From: Isoetes taiwanensis
Taxonomy: Eukaryota; Streptophyta; Lycopodiopsida; Isoetales; Isoetaceae
NCBI GenBank assembly: GCA_021234155.1
Contig: JAJEKV010000037.1
Location: forward strand, 2,782,631 to 2,846,630
DNA length: 64,000 nt
Reading direction: 5' to 3'
Both the position numbers and the translations under genes were made by a program. Positions 11,789 through 22,474 of this stretch are shown one piece after another (positions within the stretch are counted from its first letter, which is position 1; every line of letters begins with the position of its first letter). Below the pieces are notes generated by a model. That model saw only the letters and a list, made by a program, of their open reading frames with translations, was not told the origin of the DNA and searched no databases.

Positions 11789-14274
11789 GCATGTAAGAGC
11801 AACTTCACAAGAAAACACAAAAAGATCGAGACACACTAGCAAGGCATTTCTATTTGGAGCTCATTGTTTAGGTATGAAGACAAATCCTCACACCAAGTTG
11901 AAGACCAATGGAGAACATTCAAGGGAGCATTCAAGTTGACAAAAGTGAGCAAGACTTGAGTCAAAGGTTGGAAAGCAAGTCACAAAGTGAAGACCCCTAG
12001 TCAAAGATTGGAAGACCCCTAAAGAAGTATGTTATCTTGCCAACTTTTGAGATTTTGACACTACCTTAGAGTTATTGGCTAAAGAAGGCATTGCTCACCT
12101 CCACATTCATCCCTCATGCCCATTCCTCATTCCATTCATCTCATTTCCATGGCTCAAAGTTTTTTCCCTAGGGCAAAATCTCACACACCACACATTCCAC
12201 ACATGTGCACCTTATACATCACACACACATCATGATCCATCACCATGCACTTGATAAGTCATTAAAAGCACACTCTCTCTCTAGGAAAAGAAAAAAGAAA
12301 GAGAAGTGAAGCTCCACTAGTCCATTACATGATCAATTCAAGACCAAAGTATGAGTCAAGGATCAAATCCTAAAGGTCCAAAGTTGACTAAGTCGAAAAA
12401 CATCTATTGCCACCTCACCTTCAAAGGTCATGCACACATCATCCACATCATCACCAACTCACCCAACACGTGTCACTCACACCTCGTCACACTTCATCAA
12501 GATTTTACCTAGGGAAAATTTCTTTGACATCTTGCCTTCCACCTCATCATGCCACATCATCAGCATTTGCCTACATTCCCTTATACACCATGAAATAAGG
12601 CCCAAAATTGAAGTTGCTTATTTTCAAAATTTGTTTTTTCTATCTGAAAGCCCATAAAAAATCATGCAAGATGGTGGTCAAAGATTCCTATTTTGACCAC
12701 ATCTAGCCCTAGTTTTGGGGTTTATTGGGATGCGTGCCACACCCTAGTTGCACTGATATTTTGGCTCAAAATACCTTCCAAAAAACCATGTCATGCCCTG
12801 ACCAACCGCATTTAGCCACCTGGATTCGAACCTACTTTTCACCAAATGCCTGTGGGATATATCCGTTGCCATGAAGAACCCTAAAAATTATTGCAAGATC
12901 CGAAGAATTAGCCCCACTAACTGGCCAAATCATGATTAAACCGGCCGGATTTAGCCCTTTAATGCCAAGAATCTCGCCAAAAGTTGTTAAAAACTCATTT
13001 AATAGTGTCAGACAATGGCAAGGCCACGATGAAGGGGATCATTCGAAAGGGGGACTCCACTTCGAAGAAGAAATCATCAGCATTACACCTTAACCGATTG
13101 ACTTGCAGATCAAGAACTCATTTACGGGCAGAGGAGGTAAAAACCGAACTGTAATATCAAGAACTGACCGGAAATTGCCGGATTTAAGAGGTCATTGAAG
13201 TTTCAAAGTTTTTTCGAGCACCCCAGCGCGTTGAGCGATCTAATCCAGCATACTTGTGTTGGGAATGACCTCTGTTTGCACTGCATTGCCTCCTTGTGTC
13301 AGACTTCTTGAAGGTTTGATGCAATAAAGTCCTTTATTATCGTTTGAAGATATAGATTACCTTTGTTTCCTTCTTTCTGTGAATTTCTCCATCATGAATT
13401 GCTGGGAAATTCTCCCATTGTAATTTCTTGAAAGCTCCTTTAAATGAAAATTTGAAGTTGGTGAAGATCTTGTTTGCAAATCCTGAAGATCCAATCTTGC
13501 TGGTTCAACTTAGGCTGTAGCAGTGCCTCTTTCTCAACAAGTGACACAATGGTGGTTTGTATGAGTATTTCCTTAGCTTAAACTTTGGCCAGAAGTGTTT
13601 GTTCAATACTGCATTGTCAGGTCAGTCATAAGTTCCTCAAAAAATCTAAAAAGGTCTATTCAAATAGTATTCTTTGCCAGTTTTTGATCATCAGGAACCC
13701 CTTCCTTGCTCCACATAGGCTGCATCCATTACTCAAAGGTGAAAAAATCCTGTTAATCCATGACTCAAAACATTTTCTTTAACTCTGTTACAGACTGTCA
13801 CAAAGAAACCCAAAAAAATGGCATTTGTATACACTACTGCATATTTCTTGCTGTTTCCACATGATGCACATGTCTTCTAGGCTAGGTTAAGGGTCTCAAG
13901 GAAAGAAACTAAAAAAATATCCTCGTGAATCCTCACTTGCAAATTCTTGCTCTCTGCCAGGGTCATTGACCAAAAATTGACCCAGTCAGGAAGCTGTTTC
14001 TCACATAGCTGTGGTCAACTTCTTGCCCCTGACTTTTGTAGACATTTTGAGGTGTTCCCTGGGCGTCTAGTGCACGTGTTCCCAACATAAAGCAAGCATC
14101 CCTTTTCAATTGGCAAGCAATACTTGGCAGACAATTTTTTCTTGTTTAGGGACAAGTGTTTCACAACCTAGTTTGAGTTGCTTTGTGCAGGGATTTGGCC
14201 TTAGATTGGTTGCCTTAAGCAACCTGGAGGTTCTCAACCACTGAGTTGAAGGTTTTCCAGGTACACCTTCAACA
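11789..14274 (+). repeat. 3' LTR of the Gypsy element
   Basis: Direct repeat of 1-2480, ending …CCTTCAACA at 14274. The following bases ACGAG are the candidate 3' target duplication, but the partner lies outside the window. Small indels relative to the 5' copy occur near 12550-12640 (for example a TTTTTTCTATCTGAAA stretch present only here). Confidence 0.93.
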
Positions 14275-14324
14275 ACGAGTATCTTGGATGTTTAACTTAG
14301 ATGTTAAACGTGTCGGTGCAACGT

Positions 14325-14600
14325 CCTAGGCCAAGGGGCTAGGTCCGTTTCAGAGTCTTTAGCTGATGCTATGTCCCCACATGTCAACAATGTATTTCGA
14401 AATCTGAACAGTCTTTGGCCTTTTGCCTGCATCCCAAGCATAATGTATAGTATCTAACTTCTCATACCTTGAAGGATCTGATGGATTAGGTCGCCAAAAT
14501 TTAGTTAAGCAACCTGTATAGTCACGACCAACAGGCATCCACTATGATACATAAATATGACCATAATTGATAGACTCTGGATCCAAGATGGCATGTTCTG
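14325..14600 (-). other. Unidentified coding-like segment, minus strand
   Basis: One minus frame reads ESINYGHIYVS, a TAG, then WMPVGRDYTGCLTKFWRP … RYEKLDTIHYAWDAGKRP … YIVDMWGHSIS and a stop. The composition (W, Y, G, P rich) looks like real protein rather than a chance ORF. The family was not recognised. It lies downstream of the FANCI remnant in the same orientation and ends about 50 bp from the Gypsy LTR, so it may have been truncated by that insertion. Confidence 0.35.
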
Positions 14601-14649
14601 ATCTTCACTACTACAAAAAATGCAAGAGGTTGATAATTGGACATTGGTA

Positions 14650-15525
14650 TGAGAATATCAACCAGTGGATAGTATTGATGAACATCTCCAGAAATTGATG
14701 GAAATGCAATGAATAATTCTATAGCTCCAGATCATCATGAGAAGTTCACTCCTGTGATGCAACTCGTTGCTTCTTTTGTGACCTGTCCTCGCCATCAGAA
14801 TTGTCAGAATTACAAAGTATCCTTCTGGATCTATTCTTAGAAAATCTAACAACAGTTGGTGGGGGTTCTTCATCAGATTCATCTCCATTCTCCAGTCATT
14901 GCCAATAATGTGTTTCACATTATCTGAAACTTCTGAGGATTGGGAATTCTCAAAATCTACACCTTCAAGATGATTAAGACATGCACTTAAGGAAAAACTA
15001 GTAATGAAAGCTTTTTCTTGTTTCTCTCATGCATTTCCCTGGCTACTAATAGCAGGATGCAAGAATCTGCTTGTCACATTTTGGAGGAAGGAAGGAAGGA
15101 AGTTTATTTTCTATGGATGAGCTACTAAGAAGAGGCATGCGCTTCTCAAACAAAGACGGGGGTGCAAGAAATGCATTTTGTTTTCCAGATTGGCTAGTTT
15201 GCTCAGTATCCTCCTTCTGCACTTTAGCCTTAGATCGAGCGCCAGTAAACAATTTATTTGAGACCTTCCCAACATTTTTTTCTATCTTTTTAGGAGTCTT
15301 TGCACGCAATCATAGATTGTTGTATATTGCAAAATTCCCTTCATTACTGTTGTAGCCTGAGCTTCAGAATTTGGACTCCGCGCATCAGAAATAGATGCGT
15401 CAATAAGAACCTTAAGGACATCCAGAAGAATGCGGGTCTTCTCTAAATCATGGTTCCTATCTAAGCCTTTAGAATTGCACTCTTGTGACCTAGCAAGCCC
15501 AAAATCTAAACATAAAGTAATATGA
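14650..15525 (-). pseudogene. Probable downstream exons of the FANCI remnant
   Basis: Several minus-strand open segments follow the recognised FANCI exons in the same orientation. At about 15355-15520 there is LEKTRILLDVLKVLIDASIS. At 15046-15309 there is a lysine-rich segment with VSNKLFTGARSKAKVQKED. At about 14750-14890 there is an acidic-to-basic tail, ESDEEPPPTVVRFSKNRSRR … RSQKKQRVASQE, then a stop. Vertebrate FANCI also ends in an acidic stretch followed by a basic one, so a C-terminal tail is plausible. The sequences are too diverged for me to align individually, so assignment rests mainly on position, orientation and that tail. Confidence 0.4.
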
Positions 15526-15982
15526 TTAAAAATTGTTTATGGAAAAGAACTGGAGAAGTATAAGAAATAGCACCGCTCAAACTGCTTTGTCGGATGTCTT
15601 CACGGAGTTTCAAAAAAGACCACTGACAAAGATTCACCTGAAGAGACTCGTAAGACCTGTAATGCAAGTAGAAAGAAAAATTGTGTTATTATAGAAATTA
15701 AAAAGGTGAATGATATATGCTTAATCTTACTTCATGACCCTGAGAAAGTGTAAAGCCAAATGATGCCTAGGCATACGCAGACTGCTCAACAATGCCTTTC
15801 TGAGGTTGAAGAACCAGTAATTTGTGTACTCAATACAGGAGATGATCACGTGGCTCCTCAACCCACACTATGCCAGTATGATTTGCAACACATGCAGATA
15901 ACTTCTGAGAACCCTTGTTTTCCTATATGCATCCATAACAATAAGTCTTATCTGCAGAGAGATCAATCAAAACCTAAGGAAC

Positions 15983-16494
15983 TAAGGGTACATTCGCACC
16001 CGCGGTTAAGTTAAGTTAAAATATGGTTTTTAACTAAATTTATATTCGCACCACTAGTTAAGTTAGCATATAGTTAAGAAATATAGTTAAGAATTTAGTT
16101 AACTTTTTTAACCAAAAACACTAACTAAACTTTTCTTCGCACCTTGTTCAGTTAAGTTAGCAAAATTAACTAAAAATTAACTAAATTAAAAATTAGCTCT
16201 AAAAGTTAAATGACCTCATATGGGTCACTTTAAGTTTAGTTAAATGTGCTTATAATTTTTTATGCCTTTGGCTAACTTAACTAGACATGTTCGAAAGCAT
16301 TTAGTTAGCTAGTTAAGTTATTTTTTAACCAAAATTTTTAACTAAACGAGTGCGAAATAGTTTTTCGTTAAGTTAGCCTAACTAAAATTTTTAACTAGCT
16401 TTGGTGTGAAGGCAATCACCGGGTTAGTATTAACTTAACTTAACGGTAAAAATTAACTTAACTAAACTTGATCATGGGTGCGAACAGACCCTTA
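15983..16494. mobile_element. MITE-like foldback element rich in TTAACTTAACTA
   Basis: The ends are inverted copies: TAAGGGTACATTCGCACCC on the left, and GGGTGCGAACAGACCCTTA on the right (reverse complement TAAGGGTCTGTTCGCACCC). The roughly 510-bp interior has no coding potential and is full of short GTTAAGTTA/TTAACTAA motifs on both strands. It lies in a FANCI intron, about 30 bp from the Copia insertion. The target duplication is not clear (a possible TAA), so the superfamily is unassigned. Confidence 0.75.
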
Positions 16495-16527
16495 ACCACT
16501 TAAAGTATCTGGTCACACCTCTGATGC

Positions 16528-17395
16528 TGTAGGATATTAAGAAAAATTCTTCAATTGTCACAAGCAATGGTCTAGCAAGATTATCAAATTCAACTATGTA
16601 CTTGAATACAACAAGTGATCTTAGTGGAAAGCCAAAGTTGTGGTCACTAATTTCCACTAGATTACAACATATACTCTTTGCAATTATGCAACCTCAAAAA
16701 TAACAATCAATGTTTCAAGAACCATAATAATACAATGGTCAATAATCTCCTTTAACCATTATATTACTGTAGCAGCTCGCTATTGTTCTTTGATCCTTTT
16801 TGTATGCTCGGGTTCATTTCAAATCCGACTTGGTTAACCCCCGAATCATCTGCATACACCATATATACTTTGTTTCATTTTTTCTTCATACTTGTAGTGC
16901 ACAATCCGGCGGTTAAGGCATCGAAAACTCTTTCCAATCTGGGTTTCTGCTTCGTTGACAATATCCCACAGACGTCAATGTGGAAATAAGCTGGCTTCGT
17001 CAATATCCCACATGTATACTCAAAATAATGGGCCCCCTGAACCATTGAACCTAATATTATTTTAAAGTTAACTTCATGAATTCTGTTAACCTTGGAGCAA
17101 GATCCATAATCATGTTCATCATCAAATAATCATCAAGTAGTAACCTTAGTAGATGTTTAGCTCATACCTTGCACACTTAGGGTTACCTCATAATGAATCT
17201 ATCACCTTCATCATCACGTTTTAGCTTAGGGAACAATATCAATGATTAAGCCATGATGATCCACTGCCACTGCTTCTCATGGACTTTGATTTTGTTTGCC
17301 ACTGTTGTGCCTACATCTTTGCCTCCCATAGACATTATCCACTGCCACTGCTTCTCATGGATATTTGAGAGACTTATTAAGCTGAAATCTCATCA
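16528..17395 (-). repeat. Copia 3' LTR (element on minus strand)
   Basis: 868 bp, nearly identical to 21609-22474, with only scattered differences. On the minus strand it begins TGATGAGATTTCAGC and ends CTTAATATCCTACA. Short ORFs inside are shared by both LTRs and are not genes. Confidence 0.95.
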
Positions 17396-17406
17396 CTCCT
17401 CCTTCA
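17396..17406 (-). promoter_or_regulatory. Copia polypurine tract
   Basis: On the minus strand GAAGGAGGAG directly precedes the TGATGAG start of the 3' LTR. This is the expected plus-strand primer position. Confidence 0.8.
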
Positions 17407-17437
17407 GCTTATAAGTCTGAATACATTCAATTCAGCC

Positions 17438-18861
17438 TTAAAACAAGTTGTACTTATTTTCTGGTAAGGCTTTAGTAAAAATGTCTGCTACCTGTTTGTT
17501 GGTGTCAACATACTCCATGTGTATTAGCCTTTTCTCAGCTAGGTCTCGTATGAAGTGCATGCTCAATTCAATGTGTTTGGTCCTATCATGATGTACAGGG
17601 TTCTTCACAATTGCTATGCAGCTTTGGCTGTCTGTCCAGATGTTTGTAGGGTCCATTTGTTCACATTGCAATTCATTTAGTAATCTCCTTAGCCATACTA
17701 TCTCTTTGGCAACTAATGCAGCAGCTGCATATTCAGCTTCTGCTGAACTCATGGCCACAGCTGATTGCTTTTTGCATCTCCAGGAAATAACTCCTCCTCC
17801 TAGGAATATTGTATATCCTGAAGTGGATCTCCTTGTATGCAGGTCTCCTCCCCAATCTGCATCACTATAACATCTCATGATTAGATTTTCTGAATTAAAG
17901 CAAATACCATATCCTTGAGTTCCTTTTAGATATTTCAAAACTCGTTTGGCTGCCTCCCAATGTTCTCTTGTTGCATTGTGATTTCTTCTGCTGAGGATGT
18001 TGACTGCATAAGCAATATCAGGCCGAGTATTATTAGCCAAATAAAGCAAACACCCAATTATACACCCAATTAATGCCCTATAAGGAATATTTTCCATTTG
18101 AGCAATGTCTTCTTCAGTAGAATCTTGCACATAAGTTAATCTATGTCCTGGAGTCATAGGGATTTTTGCTGGCTTTGCTTCAGTTAGGTTGAACCTTTTG
18201 AGCATATTTTCCACATGCTTGTCTTGGTGTAACCTCAGCCATTTTTGCTCTCTATTCCTGTCAACCTCTATACCTAAGAACTTTTTCAGTTCACCTAGGT
18301 CTGCCATTTGGAACCATGATTTCAGGATGTCTTTGCATAAATTTAGAATCTTCATAGAACTAGCCATCATGATACAATCATCCACATACAATGCAATTAT
18401 GCAATAATCTTCACCTTGCTTGAATCTATACAAGTTGCCATCATTTTGCAACTTCTCAAAATTCTGTTCTTGTAAAAATTGGTTCATACATAGATGCCAT
18501 TCCCTTGGTGATTGTTTCAGTCCATATACAGCCCTATTTAGTTTCCATATCATGTTTTCCCCTTTCTCATAGCCTGGTGCTTGCCTCATAAAAGCCTCCT
18601 CCTCAAGTTTTGCATTTAAAAATGCTGTTTTGACATCCATATGATACAATTCTAAATTCAGAGCATTTGCCATAGCTAATAAGATTCTGATGCTTGTAAG
18701 TTTTACTATAGCTGAATAGGTCTCATCATAATCTCTGCCCTTTTTCTGAGTGTAACCTTGAGCAACTAACCTTGCTTTAAATTTCTTGCTTCCATCTGGG
18801 TTAAGCTTGATTTTGTACAACCATTTACTCCCTATGATATTCTGCTTGCCATCAGATTTTA
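17438..18861 (-). pseudogene. Copia reverse transcriptase and RNase H
   Basis: It encodes the polymerase that copies the element RNA, and RNase H. The open part ends at 17438. Motifs in order: KARLVAQGYTQKKG, MDVKTAFLNA, YGLKQSPREW, IALYVDDCIM (catalytic YVDD), LGIEVDR, RPDIAYAVNILSR, then RNase H with YSDADWGGD, SSAEAEY, WTDSQSCIAI and KHIEL. The domain itself looks intact. At its upstream edge (about 18862) the reading frame is lost: an extra TA in a TATATA run shifts SFEDTNTY out of the following frame (ELVKSDGK…SKWLYKIKL). The ATG-less 5' end is therefore a frameshift product, not a natural start. Confidence 0.9.
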
Positions 18862-20540
18862 CTAGTTCATATATGTGTTGGTATCTTCAAATGATTTAAG
18901 TTCATCATTCATGGCTGCCATCCATTCTTTTTTGTCTGGACTTTCTTGGACCTCTGCAAAGTTCTGTGGTATGGCTTCATCCTCCAGAATGGTCATTATT
19001 TGCTCATGTTCTACTGCTCCAATATGTCTACTTTTATCCTGTTCAGTTCTGCCATAAGGTTTGTCTCCTAACTTTGCTTCTTCAAGTAATTTTTCTGCTT
19101 GTGTTTTCCTTTTCCCTTTTATTTTTACTGTATCATGTGCTTCTTGCATTCCTTGTTCTAGTTCTTGCTCCACCTCAGCAGCTTTATGTTCATCATGTAC
19201 TTGAGGAACTTGACTCTCCTCTTCTTCTGCATTTCCCTGGATATTCTGCACCTCCTCCTCTCCTTGAACAGCCTGCTCAATCCCCTCTGTCTCATCTGCC
19301 TCATTAGCATCAAATTCACCCATAGGTTCTATACTTTTAGATACTATTTTTATTCCCTTTTTGTATCTGTGTTTGTATAAGACATTCTCATTGAATAAAA
19401 CATCTCGGCTGACCACAATGGTTTTTGTTTCAGGATTATATACTCTGTATCAACCAAAAACCCAATCTCAGCTCTATTGTCCAATTTTTTTCTTAGTTCT
19501 GAGGGGACATGAGTATATACCAAGCAACCATAAACCTTGTATTTCATATAGTCTACTTTCTCATTTGGATTCCATACAATGTTTGGTATATTCCCATGCA
19601 ATGCAGATGATGGAAGAACATTCTGAATTTCTATGGCAGTATTTTGTTGAGGAGTGTACGTGCATGTTAACTGTCTTTTGATGCCATGTGTGATACAGAA
19701 TGTTTTAAACTTTGCAGATAGATATTCCCCTCCACGGTCTGACCTAATACATTTTAGCTTGTGGCCTATTTCCCTTTCCATTTCTGCCACATATTGTTTA
19801 AATGCATTTAGAGCTTGTGATTTCTTTTCCAAGGAATATATTTTGCATTTTCTGCTATGATCATCAGTGAATGTTATGAAATATCTTTTGTTTCCTCTTC
19901 CTCTTACATTTAATGGAACACATAAGCAGAATGCACCAATTCCAGAGTTTGTTGAGTTTTAGATTGTCTTTTAGCAAAAGGCAATCTATGCAACTTTCCA
20001 AGTGCACATCCCTCACAAATTTCATTGATTTTGTTGTCACCATAATCTATAAGACCTTGTTTGTATAACATTTCCAATTTCTTGTAATCTGTGTGAGCTA
20101 ATCTGTTATGCCAGAGATCTACACCAACTTCTGATATGGCATTCACACCACAATGTACAAGATTGTTTAACTCAAACAAATTGCCAACTCTCTTGGCATA
20201 AAACTTCAATTCATCTTTGAGAAAAACATTACATTGCTCAGCTTCAAATGTTACTCTATATCCCAAATCACATAATTGACTGGCTGAAATTAGATTCTTA
20301 ATTATAGCTGGAACACACAACACATCCTCTATATTTATAATGTTTCCACTCAAGTCTTCTAGTTGCAATAGCCCACTTCCTTCATTATCTTGCAAAGCAC
20401 CATTGCCTACTTGAATCTTTCTAGATTTGACAGTTGAGAATTTCTTCAAAAAAATAGCATCCTTTACTACTGATCTTTCAGCTCCAGAATCAACTATTAA
20501 ATGACCAGCTTTATTAGTACATACATTCTCATTGATAACT
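18862..20540 (-). pseudogene. Copia protease and integrase, frameshifted and internally deleted
   Basis: The protease has the aspartic motif LIVDSGAERSV near 20490. The pre-integrase region at 19910-20449 has the H-H-C-C type segment LWHNRLAHTDYKKLE … CEGCALGKLHRLPF. A frameshift near 19915 separates it from the integrase core (ITFTDDHSRK, IRSDRGGEYLS, YTPQQN). Right after PQQN the usual E-bearing helix and the following ~35 residues are missing or scrambled, and the sequence jumps to VYGCLVYTHVP. A further frame change near 19400 leads into an acidic linker (EEEESQVPQVHDEHKAAEVE) that precedes RT. Integrase from this copy would be inactive. Confidence 0.85.
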
Positions 20541-20550
20541 GCAAAACCAC

Positions 20551-21584
20551 TTAATACCTCATCTTCATCTTCTGCTTCTGCTTTAGTTTTGGCTTCTTGT
20601 TCTTCTCGAGCAATGTATGCTCTCTCATAGCTCGACCCCTTCCTCTACCAGATCTTCCACTGCTGGATTCACCTCTTCCTCTAGAAGTTCTGCCATAATT
20701 TTTAGGTGTGGGACACTTCGAGGCTGCATGGCCTCTTCCTCCACAGTTATAGCAATTAAATTCTTTTTTGAGTTTAGGACATTCACTTTTATAGTGCCCT
20801 GCTTCATGACAATGGTAGCAAATTATTTTTCCTCTCTTTTTCAGCATTAATATCTCAGGGGTTTCCTCATTTTGACTTTGCCTTAGTACCTTCTTTTGCT
20901 CCCATTCAGTTCTAAGCATAACCTCTGCCTCTTCTCTACTTTTACTTGTGTTTCTAATAAACAATGCCAAGGTCTCATTTTCTGCTATGGCCCTCGAAAT
21001 TTGTAACACCTGACTCCTCTCAGATATGGCAACCCCATCACCCTCTAGGTCAGCAATCAAGTTGTCAAACTTGTTAAAGAATTCAGATACATCTTCTTCC
21101 TCTCTGAGCTTTAGATTTCTTAACTCATTTTCCAATAGATCTATTTGTGAGGATGTTTTTTCTTCATAATGCTTAAGAAGAAATTTCCACATCTCCCTAG
21201 GACTGAGAGATCTTAATTTTAAACGTATAGCAGGACTTACCTTACAAGTTATGATCCCTTGGGCTTCTTTAATTTTCGCTTGCAAGGATTTTGCTCCTCC
21301 TGCACTGTTACCTCCTCCAGAACGTCCAGTGCTTGCTCCTGAGCCTGCACCTGCTCCTGCAGTCCCTGCAGTTTGTTGACCAACAGCAGCTCCAGTTACT
21401 GACCCTGTAGAGGCAGTTCTTGTCAGTTTACTCCTGCAGACACTTGGCTATTTGGATCAACTACCTCCCAGAGGTCCTCTACATCCAGGACATGCATTAT
21501 GGCATCCTTCCATATCTGAAATCCTGGACCCCCTTTGTATACATCAATGGTGTTAAGCAGACTTGCTCCAAATCTGCTAGACAT
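20551..21584 (-). pseudogene. Copia gag, two CCHC zinc knuckles, frameshifted
   Basis: The likely start is the minus-strand ATG at 21584 (MSSRFGASLLNTID). The next ~54 codons include the gag motif FQIWKDAIMHVLD…LWEVVDP. A frameshift near 21430 separates this from the glycine/alanine-rich linker and the rest of gag (QAKIKEAQGIITCKV, WKFLLKHYEEK). Two C-x2-C-x4-H-x4-C knuckles follow (CYHCHEAGHYKSEC, CYNCGGRGHAASKC), then an arginine/serine/glycine-rich tail. Near 20600 the gag frame again shifts relative to protease. Confidence 0.87.
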
Positions 21585-21590
21585 GGCTTG

Positions 21591-21607
21591 AGATGGCTCT
21601 GATACCA
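21591..21607 (-). promoter_or_regulatory. Copia primer-binding site, initiator tRNA-Met
   Basis: On the minus strand TGGTATCAGAGCCATCT lies one base after the 5' LTR. TGGTATCAGAGCC is the standard plant Copia site complementary to initiator tRNA-Met. Confidence 0.92.
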
Positions 21608-21608
21608 C

Positions 21609-22474
21609 TGTAGGATATTAAGAAAAATTCTTCAATTGTCACAAGCAATGGTCTAGCAAGATTATCAAATTCAACTATGTACTTGAATACAACAAGTGAT
21701 CTTAGTGGAAAGCCAAGTTGTGGTCACTAATTTCCACTAGATTACAACATATACTCTTTGCAATTATGCAACCTCAAAAATAACAATCAATGTTTCAAGA
21801 ACCATAATAATGCAATGGTCAATAATCTCCTTTAACCATTATATTACTGTACCAGCTCGCAATTGTTCTTTGATCCTTTTTGTATGCTCGGGTTCATTTC
21901 AAATCCGACTTGGTTAACCCCCGAATCATCTGCATACACCATATATACTTTGTTTCATTTTTTCTTCATACTTGTAGTGCACAATCCGGCGGTTAAGGCA
22001 TCGAAAACACTTTCCAATCTGGATTTTTGCTTCGTCGACAATATCCCACAGACGTCAATGTGGAAATAAGCTGGCTTCGTCAATATCCCACATGCATACT
22101 CAAAATAATGGGCTCCCTGAACCATTGAACCTAATATTATTTTCAAGTTAACTTCATGAATTCTGTTAACCTTGGAGCTAGATTCATAACCATGTTCATC
22201 ATCCAATAATCATCAAGTAGTAACCTTAGTAGATGTTTAGCTCATACCTAGCACACTTAGGGTTACCTCATAATGAATCTATCACCTTCATCATCACATT
22301 TTAGCTTAGGGAACCATACAATGATTGAGCTATGATTATCCACTGCCACTGCTTCTCATGGACTTTGATTTTGTTTGCCACTGTTGTGCCTACATCTTTG
22401 CCTCCCATAGACATTATCCACTGCCACTGCTTCTCATGGATATTTGAGAGACTTATTAAGCTGAAATCTCATCA
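21609..22474 (-). repeat. Copia 5' LTR (element on minus strand)
   Basis: Direct copy of 16528-17395, followed on the right by the target duplication GATGC and then FANCI exon sequence. Confidence 0.95.

Larger units (their letters stand above)
1..14274 (+). mobile_element. Ty3/Gypsy LTR retrotransposon with captured host DNA
   Basis: Two direct repeats (1-2480 and 11789-14274) enclose gag with two zinc knuckles, a protease/RNase H segment, reverse transcriptase and integrase, in Gypsy order. A primer-binding site starts 3 nt after the left repeat. The coding region is broken: frameshifts near 2830, 9840 and 10320, and in-frame stops at 3160-3162 and 8756-8758. About 3.2 kb between gag and pol (3892-7096) is not retroelement coding sequence and includes an antisense host gene fragment. 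The LTRs still match closely, so the insertion is young relative to the coding damage. The copy is probably non-autonomous and was moved by proteins from elsewhere. The true 5' end lies before the window: the right LTR is followed by ACGAG, which does not match the GCA before the first TG on the left. Confidence 0.93.
16528..22474 (-). mobile_element. Ty1/Copia LTR retrotransposon inserted in a FANCI exon
   Basis: The LTRs at 16528-17395 and 21609-22474 are nearly identical and begin and end TG…CA. A perfect 5-bp target duplication, GATGC, flanks the element at 16523-16527 and 22475-22479. Read on the minus strand it has an initiator-tRNA-Met primer site, gag, protease, integrase, RT and RNase H in Copia order, and a polypurine tract next to the 3' LTR. 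The coding part has at least four frameshifts and an internal deletion in integrase, so this copy is not autonomous. Clean target duplications and similar LTRs indicate a fairly recent insertion. Confidence 0.95.
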
